From Chryseosolibacter sp049791675 (GTDB lineage Bacteria; Bacteroidota; Bacteroidia; Cytophagales; Cyclobacteriaceae): a DNA stretch of 15,351 bases. A model generated the notes under the pieces. The model saw only the letters and a list, made by a program, of their open reading frames with translations. It did no database searches and was not told the DNA's origin. Shown piece by piece: positions 8,998 to 15,351 of the stretch (position 1 is its first letter; the number at the start of each line of letters is the position of its first letter). The stretch lies in the NCBI GenBank assembly GCA_049791675.1, contig JBARAD010000273.1:1-15351 (forward strand), in the 5' to 3' direction. The translations under genes and the position numbers were made by a program.

Positions 8998-9189
8998 TTA
9001 GCTCTGAGTTCTTGAAGTTAGGGTCCCGTGGGGAATAGGGGAGACAAAGATGTAAAAAAAGAGGTCATCAAAACAAGCTACACACCGCTTGATTTTTTAG
9101 AAAAAAAAATTACCGTCATTATTTTCCCTTCAAACACAACTGATTGAAGAATTCTTGACTAAAATTGAGTTGAATTTTTTTTTCACATC
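8998..9189. promoter_or_regulatory. Divergent dnaA-mutA intergenic region
   Basis: This 192-base AT-rich gap must hold promoters for dnaA (leftward) and mutA (rightward). On the minus strand, TTTG (complement of 9069-9072) and CATCTTTG (complement of 9045-9052) resemble Bacteroidota -33/-7 boxes with a 16-base spacer, about 50 bases before dnaA. On the plus strand TAAAATTG at 9160-9167 is a weak -7-like box for mutA. A 10-base palindrome AAGAATTCTT lies at 9147-9156. I see no sequence close to the DnaA box TTATCCACA here. All assignments within the region are weak. Confidence 0.35.
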
Positions 9190-10298
9190 ATGCGCGATCA
9201 ATTTATTCAAACCATAATGGAAGATCTTTTTTCACGTTCCGTGAAGAAGGATTGGGAAAAAATTGCAACGCACGAAACGCAGGAAAAAAATCCTTTCGAA
9301 ATTCTTTCCTGGCGTGGAAAAGATGGAATTTTATACTTACCTTACTATGATTCAGAGGATACTGCAGCACTGCATTTTCTGAACAGCTTTCAAATCGCGG
9401 CCGCTGATGCCGGCCCACGTTCATGGGGAAATCTTCCTGCAATCAAAGTAACGGATGAAGTAAACGCCAACACACTTGCGCTCAATCATCTTTCTTTCGG
9501 CGTTGACGGAATTTTGTTCGATGTGCGGAAGCAACACCCGACAGATTGCACGCGGCTGCTTCATGATATTGAATGGCCTCATTGCTTCCTCGCATTCAAA
9601 GTGAAACAAGACGCATTCGTCGATAGTCTCGCGGAATTCATAAAAAGCAAATTTGATCCTGAATCCTTGCGGGGAACACTATTTTGGGAAACGATTCCCA
9701 AAATCAATACTGTGGATTTTTATTTGCAGCATTGCAAAAATGCCAGATGCATTGGATTGATAATTGCTGAAACATCGCCTGCTGAAGAAATTTGCGATGC
9801 GCTGTTGAAAGGCGCCCATACCGTGGAGACTTTCAGAACGGCCGCAGCGATCCCGACAATTTTTTCACACCTTGCCTTTTCCCTGCCTGTCGATGCGTCT
9901 CTGGTCGAAACCATGTCAAAGTTGAAAGCATTGCGCATGCTCTGGTACCAGGTAGCACAAGCTTATGGTAATAATGACTATAAGCTTTCGGATCTTCACA
10001 TTCATGCGTATTCCGCGCGCGTTGCTGACGATGCTTACGGGCCGCATGAAAATATGCTGAAAGGAACTTTTGCCGCCATCGGGGCCATCGCGGGCGGATG
10101 TGATTCGCTCTCTGTGGAAAGCGATGCCCAGCCGCCATTTGTGGCACGGCAGGCACGGAACATTTCAGCGATTTTGCAGGAAGAATCTTTTTTTGGTCAG
10201 GTTGCCGATCCGATTGCAGGATCGTATGCAGTTGACGCAATCACAAACGCTATCGCCGCAAAGGCGTGGTCGATGTTTCAGGAAAAGTGGCACGCGTT

Positions 10299-10302
<4 letters not shown>
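9190..10302 (+). CDS. mutA: Methylmalonyl-CoA mutase small (beta) subunit, short form
   Basis: Non-catalytic partner of MutB in the adenosylcobalamin-dependent isomerisation of methylmalonyl-CoA and succinyl-CoA (propionate metabolism). Its 370 residues align in outline with the MutB barrel: the C-terminal stretch ADPIAGSYAVDAITNAIA parallels MutB's VDPLGGSCYIETLTAKLA. It then stops a few residues later. The linker and the degenerate cobalamin-type domain found in long MutA proteins such as the propionibacterial one (about 640 residues) are absent. It lacks a DxHxxG cobalamin motif, as expected for this subunit. The ATG at 9190 is used; ten residues in, another Met is possible. Its stop overlaps the mutB start in ATGA, indicating translational coupling and a 1:1 complex. 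The N-terminal third is more AT-rich than mutB by eye. Confidence 0.88.
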
Positions 10303-12368
<2,066 letters not shown>

Positions 12369-12392
12369 ACAGCATGAAAGTGATGACTAATA

Positions 12393-12436
12393 TTTTACCT
12401 CGGTAAAACAACGCCGGGTATAACACGATCGGTAAA
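12393..12436 (+). promoter_or_regulatory. Inverted and direct repeats in the mutB-dxr spacer
   Basis: TTTTACC (12393-12399) and GGTAAAA (12402-12408) form an inverted repeat around two bases. The octamer TCGGTAAA occurs at 12400-12407 and again at 12429-12436, 29 bases apart, each followed by a CAA-like tail. The inverted repeat has no T tract after it on the plus strand, so it does not look like an intrinsic terminator for mutB. An operator or a promoter element for dxr-rseP is possible; no matching regulator is identified. Confidence 0.35.
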
Positions 12437-12450
12437 CAATACGAAAGACG

Positions 12451-13608
12451 TTGAGCAAAAAAAAACATATTGCAATCCTCGGTTCTACAGGGTCTATCGG
12501 CCGGCAGGCGCTGGAAGTCATCCATCAACATAGCGATGTTTTTGAAGTCGAGGTACTCACCGCCCAAAACAATACGCCGCTGCTCATTGAGCAGGCGCGC
12601 AAATTCAAACCGAACGCCGTCGTCATCAGCAATAACCAGCATTATGAAGAACTGAAAAGAGGCCTCGACGGTGAGGACATTAAAGTTTACGCGGGAGAAA
12701 ATGCCCTCGCTTCGGTGGTACAAATGGATACCATCGATCTTGTCTTGACTGCCCTCGTGGGATATTCGGGACTAAGACCGACCATCAAAGCGATTGAAGC
12801 AGGTAAGACCATTGCCCTGGCAAACAAGGAGACCCTGGTCGTGGCCGGTGAGCTTATCACCCGCCTGGCGAGCGAAAAGGGCGTAAACATTTATCCCGTT
12901 GATTCCGAACATTCCGCTATTTTTCAATGCCTCGTGGGTGAGTTTCATAATAAAATTGAAAAGATCATCCTGACGGCGTCTGGCGGGCCCTTTCGCGGAA
13001 GAAAACAGGGCGAACTGGAGAAGGTGAAGAAAGAAGAGGCCCTGCGCCATCCCAACTGGAGCATGGGGGCCAAAATAACCATCGATTCGGCCACCCTGAT
13101 GAACAAGGGACTTGAGGTGATCGAAGCCCGGTGGCTGTTCGGATTGCGCGCGGAGCAGATCGAGGTGGTTGTCCATCCCCAGTCGATCATTCATTCCCTC
13201 GTTCAGTTTGAAGATGGCTCTATCAAGGCGCAACTCGGACTCCCGGATATGCGTTTACCCATTCAATTCGCCCTTTCCTATCCCGAAAGGTTAAAATCTG
13301 ATTTTCCGCGATTTGATTTCAGAAATTACCCCGCCCTGAACTTTGAGAAGCCCGATACGGAAACTTTTCGTAATCTTGCGCTTTCCTTCGAAGCGCTCCG
13401 GCAGGGGGGCAATATGCCGTGCGTGTTGAATGCGGCGAATGAGATCGCAGTGGCAGAGTTTTTGAAGGACCGCGTGGGTTTTTTAGAAATGTCGGCTATT
13501 GTGGAACAATGCTTGGATAAAATGGCTTATATAAAAAATCCCTCTTACGAAGATTACGTCGAAACGGACCGGGAAACGCGTTTGAGAGCTTTTGAAATGA
13601 TTAAATAA
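12451..13608 (+). CDS. dxr: 1-deoxy-D-xylulose 5-phosphate reductoisomerase
   Basis: NADPH-dependent enzyme converting 1-deoxy-D-xylulose 5-phosphate to 2-C-methyl-D-erythritol 4-phosphate, the committed step of the MEP isoprenoid pathway; also called ispC. At 385 residues it has family length. The NADPH-binding motif GSTGSIG is at 11-17. Metal and substrate ligands are visible in VDSEHSAIFQ (Asp151, Glu153, equal to E. coli Asp150 and Glu152) and NKGLE (Glu222, equal to E. coli Glu231). TLMNKG and HPQSIIHS are further family motifs. The start codon is TTG: no in-frame ATG precedes the GSTGSIG motif and a TAA lies in frame 18 bases upstream, so the choice is firm. rseP follows 15 bases later, implying a dxr-rseP operon. 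Confidence 0.97.
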   Translation: MSKKKHIAILGSTGSIGRQALEVIHQHSDVFEVEVLTAQNNTPLLIEQARKFKPNAVVISNNQHYEELKRGLDGEDIKVYAGENALASVVQMDTIDLVLTALVGYSGLRPTIKAIEAGKTIALANKETLVVAGELITRLASEKGVNIYPVDSEHSAIFQCLVGEFHNKIEKIILTASGGPFRGRKQGELEKVKKEEALRHPNWSMGAKITIDSATLMNKGLEVIEARWLFGLRAEQIEVVVHPQSIIHSLVQFEDGSIKAQLGLPDMRLPIQFALSYPERLKSDFPRFDFRNYPALNFEKPDTETFRNLALSFEALRQGGNMPCVLNAANEIAVAEFLKDRVGFLEMSAIVEQCLDKMAYIKNPSYEDYVETDRETRLRAFEMIK

Positions 13609-13623
13609 GATTAATAATATACG

Positions 13624-14955
13624 ATGGATTGGATGATCATGCTCGCTCAACTCTTGTTGAGTCTTTCTTTTTTGGTGGCAGTACACGAGTTCGGGCACCT
13701 GATAGCAGCAAAATATTTTGGAATGCGGGTGGAGCAATTTTCGATCGGCTTTCCTCCCAAGATCTGGTCTTTCAAGAAAGGGGAGACCGAATATGCCATC
13801 AGCGCGATTCCCCTTGGCGGATACGTGAAAATTTCGGGTATGATCGATGAATCCCTCGATGCCGAGGCGATGAAACAGCCTCCTCAACCCTGGGAGTTCC
13901 GCTCCAAACCGGCGTGGCAGCGTTTGATCGTAATGCTGGGCGGCATTTTTGTGAACCTGGTGGTGGGGATCCTCATCTTTATCGGCATCACCTATGCTTT
14001 TGGAGATACTTATCTGTTGAAAGATGCGATCAATGAAAACGGCGGCTTCCAGGTCGGTCCTGTCGGTGAAAGCATCGGCTTGAAAACCGGTGACAAGATC
14101 GTCAAAATCAACGGGCAGGAATATGAATACCTCGAAGACCTTATCCGCCCCCAGACTTTGCTCGCGAGCAACGCATACTATACTGTTGATCGCGATGGCA
14201 GTCTGATCGATATTCCGATCCCTGCGGACTTCATTCAGAAATTCAATAAAAAAGAGACAGCCGCTAATTTTATCTTTTATCGTTTTCCTCCCGTGATTGC
14301 GTCTACGCAGAAAGGTTCTGTAGCGGATAAAATGGGCCTCCAGGAAGGCGACAGGATTCTCTCCATGAATGGCGTCACGCTTAACTACCATGACGAGTTC
14401 TCAAAAATGCTGAAGAGCAGTCAGCATGACACGCTCGCCCTGCAGGTAAAAAGAGGGGGCGAGGTACTCACGATGAAGGAATATTTCAAAGGGCAGACGA
14501 CATTGGGAATTCTCGCGGACGCTTCACCTGAGTATTATGAAAAAGCGGAGCATAAAATAACATACGGATTTCTTGAATCCATCCCGCTCGGGGTGGACAG
14601 GGCCTTCACGACGCTGGCAGTCCAGGTAAAAGCTTTTGGAAAAATTATCTCGGGAACACTTTCGCCGAAGGAATCACTGTCAGGGCCCATTGGCATCATG
14701 CAGGCTTTTGGTGTGGAGTGGGATTGGGAAAAGTTCTGGTCGCTTACGGGTGTACTCTCGCTTGTGCTGGCCTTTATGAATCTTCTTCCGATACCAGCGC
14801 TCGACGGCGGACACGTGATGTTCCTTACTTATGAGATCGTCTCAAGACGTAAACCTTCCGACAAATTCCTGGAAACAGCGCAAAAAGTTGGGATGGTTTT
14901 CCTGTTGGGACTGATGGTCTTCATTTTTGCGAACGATATAATCAAGCTGTTCTGA
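13624..14955 (+). CDS. rseP: RseP-type site-2 intramembrane zinc metalloprotease
   Basis: Membrane protease that cleaves transmembrane segments, such as those of anti-sigma factors or leftover signal peptides. At 443 residues it is typical. Membrane segment 1 (about 3-25) holds the zinc motif HEFGH (His21, Glu22, His25). Segment 2 (about 95-120) carries GGIFVNLVVG. Two PDZ regions lie in the periplasmic part: one near 135-165 (GLKTGDKIVKINGQ) and one near 220-265 (GLQEGDRILSMNGV). Segment 3 (about 375-400) has the third zinc ligand Asp394 in NLLPIPALDGGH, and segment 4 is near 420-440. The ATG at 13624 has no strong Shine-Dalgarno but follows dxr closely. The natural substrate here is unknown; E. 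coli RseP acts after DegS on RseA. Some Bacteroidota annotations simply call this M50 family peptidase. Confidence 0.96.
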   Translation: MDWMIMLAQLLLSLSFLVAVHEFGHLIAAKYFGMRVEQFSIGFPPKIWSFKKGETEYAISAIPLGGYVKISGMIDESLDAEAMKQPPQPWEFRSKPAWQRLIVMLGGIFVNLVVGILIFIGITYAFGDTYLLKDAINENGGFQVGPVGESIGLKTGDKIVKINGQEYEYLEDLIRPQTLLASNAYYTVDRDGSLIDIPIPADFIQKFNKKETAANFIFYRFPPVIASTQKGSVADKMGLQEGDRILSMNGVTLNYHDEFSKMLKSSQHDTLALQVKRGGEVLTMKEYFKGQTTLGILADASPEYYEKAEHKITYGFLESIPLGVDRAFTTLAVQVKAFGKIISGTLSPKESLSGPIGIMQAFGVEWDWEKFWSLTGVLSLVLAFMNLLPIPALDGGHVMFLTYEIVSRRKPSDKFLETAQKVGMVFLLGLMVFIFANDIIKLF

Positions 14956-14997
14956 TTTGGTTGTTGGTTATTGGATTGTGCATCGGGAATTAGATAT

Positions 14998-15025
14998 TAA
15001 GATTTAAGATTTAAGATTTAAGATT
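14998..15025. repeat. Perfect TAAGATT heptamer tandem array (4 copies)
   Basis: Four exact copies of TAAGATT in a row, followed by a partial TAATT. The 42 bases before it, starting right after the rseP stop, also break into loosely related heptamers (TTTGGTT, GTTGGTT, ATTGGAT) in the same 7-base phase. It lies in non-coding sequence 42 bases downstream of rseP. No terminator hairpin is visible between the stop and the array. Confidence 0.9.
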
Positions 15026-15183
15026 TAATTAGAAAACGCCATTCATCCATGCAGGAGCAAGCGCAGCTATGAAAAGCAAACTCATATTGACGCACGAGCC
15101 CACTCACCATTGACCACTCACTACTCACTAACACACCATCCTGCACATCGCGCGATGATGGAACACGTTCAAACGCAGTCACC

Positions 15184-15218
15184 CATTCACGATTGACGAT
15201 TGACGACTCACGATTGAC
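15184..15218. repeat. Degenerate heptamer array between the 110-bp repeats (5 units)
   Basis: Five consecutive 7-mers: CATTCAC, GATTGAC, GATTGAC, GACTCAC, GATTGAC. They share the pattern N-A-Y-T-S-A-C with the arrays inside the flanking 110-base repeats (15101-15128 and 15281-15308). The array sits in the 70-base spacer separating the two copies. Confidence 0.88.
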
Positions 15219-15220
15219 GT

Positions 15221-15242
15221 GCGCAGCCTCGCTCCGGTGCGC
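15221..15242 (+). other. Short GC-rich hairpin before repeat copy 2
   Basis: GCGCA (15221-15225) pairs with TGCGC (15238-15242), extended by CC/GG across one bulged G, leaving a seven-base loop. Its 3' arm runs into the first bases of repeat copy 2. The sequence before copy 1 lacks it. It has no T tract, so I do not call it a terminator; function is unknown. Confidence 0.35.
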
Positions 15243-15351
15243 GCAGCTATGAAATGCAAACTCATGTTGACGCACGAGCCCACTCACCATTGACCACTCA
15301 CTACTCACTAACACACCATCCTGCACACCTTGCGATGAATGGAACACGCTC

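Larger units (their letters stand above)
14956..15351. other. Gene-free repeat region downstream of rseP
   Basis: About 400 bases without a credible gene. One long open frame on the minus strand (15018-15347) consists almost wholly of repeat translation, with two near-copies of the same peptide segment, and is best explained by the repeats. The contents are the heptamer arrays and the 110-base repeat pair listed separately. No tRNA-like cloverleaf, transposase fragment or clear terminator was seen. Confidence 0.8.
15061..15351. repeat. Tandem pair of about 110-bp repeats, 180-bp period, cut by window end
   Basis: The segment 15061-15170 recurs at 15241-15351. By eye there are six substitutions and one single-base indel over about 110 bases, and 61 bases in the middle are identical (15087-15147 versus 15267-15327). 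Each copy starts with GCGCAGCTATGAAA, runs through CGCACGAGCC, and then contains the heptamer array CACTCAC, CATTGAC, CACTCAC, TACTCAC. Copy 2 reaches the last base, so the true extent and copy number are unknown. Confidence 0.92.

Noticed and set aside
13483..14391. 302-codon minus-strand open frame opposite dxr/rseP
   Set aside because: Antisense shadow of rseP, whose zinc motifs and PDZ regions are intact on the plus strand.
15018..15347. 109-codon open frame on the minus strand in the repeat region
   Set aside because: It is made of the repeats themselves, with two near-identical peptide segments separated by an NRES-like low-complexity run; no domain or plausible gene context.
14998..15351. 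CRISPR array at the right edge
   Set aside because: Units are 7 bases without unique spacers, and the larger repeat is about 110 bases with a single 70-base spacer that is itself repetitive; no cas genes.

Overview
The window reads as a chromosomal segment of a Bacteroidota bacterium, probably Cytophagales-like. The inference rests on gene content: a bacterial GH3-family protein, a membrane-anchored patatin, a split methylmalonyl-CoA mutase (MutA/MutB) and dxr next to rseP. Gene leaders are AT-rich and most starts have no strong Shine-Dalgarno sequence. Base composition looks close to balanced by eye. No phage, insertion sequence, tRNA, rRNA or CRISPR is visible. The segment is mostly housekeeping, with one unusual repeat-rich non-coding stretch at the right edge.

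Left block (16-5901, minus strand, transcribed right to left): a GH3-family acyl-adenylating enzyme, then a patatin-like phospholipase with about seven membrane segments, then a UPF1/IGHMBP2-type superfamily 1 helicase. The gaps are short, so the first two may be co-transcribed. A weak hairpin precedes the helicase.

Middle block (6101-8997): an envelope HtrA/Deg serine protease on the plus strand converges with dnaA on the minus strand, leaving only 14 bases between their stop codons. dnaA diverges from mutAB across a 192-base intergenic region in which I find no DnaA-box cluster, so there is no evidence that oriC lies here.

Right block (9190-14955, plus strand): mutA and mutB overlap by the four bases ATGA and encode the two chains of adenosylcobalamin-dependent methylmalonyl-CoA mutase. 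MutA is short and stops at the end of its barrel domain. dxr follows (DXP reductoisomerase of the MEP isoprenoid pathway, with a TTG start), 82 bases after mutB across a spacer that holds an inverted repeat and a direct repeat. rseP (site-2 intramembrane protease) lies 15 bases after dxr. HtrA and RseP-type proteases are the two enzyme classes of sequential envelope-stress proteolysis in E. coli. Here they are in separate transcription units and no anti-sigma factor is seen.

Right edge (14956-15351, about 400 bases, no credible gene): a stack of 7-bp-period arrays. First comes TAAGATT in four perfect copies, then several arrays of a degenerate heptamer (roughly N-A-Y-T-S-A-C). These lie in and around a roughly 110-base element repeated once at a 180-base spacing and cut by the window end. 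This is the least explained sequence in the window.
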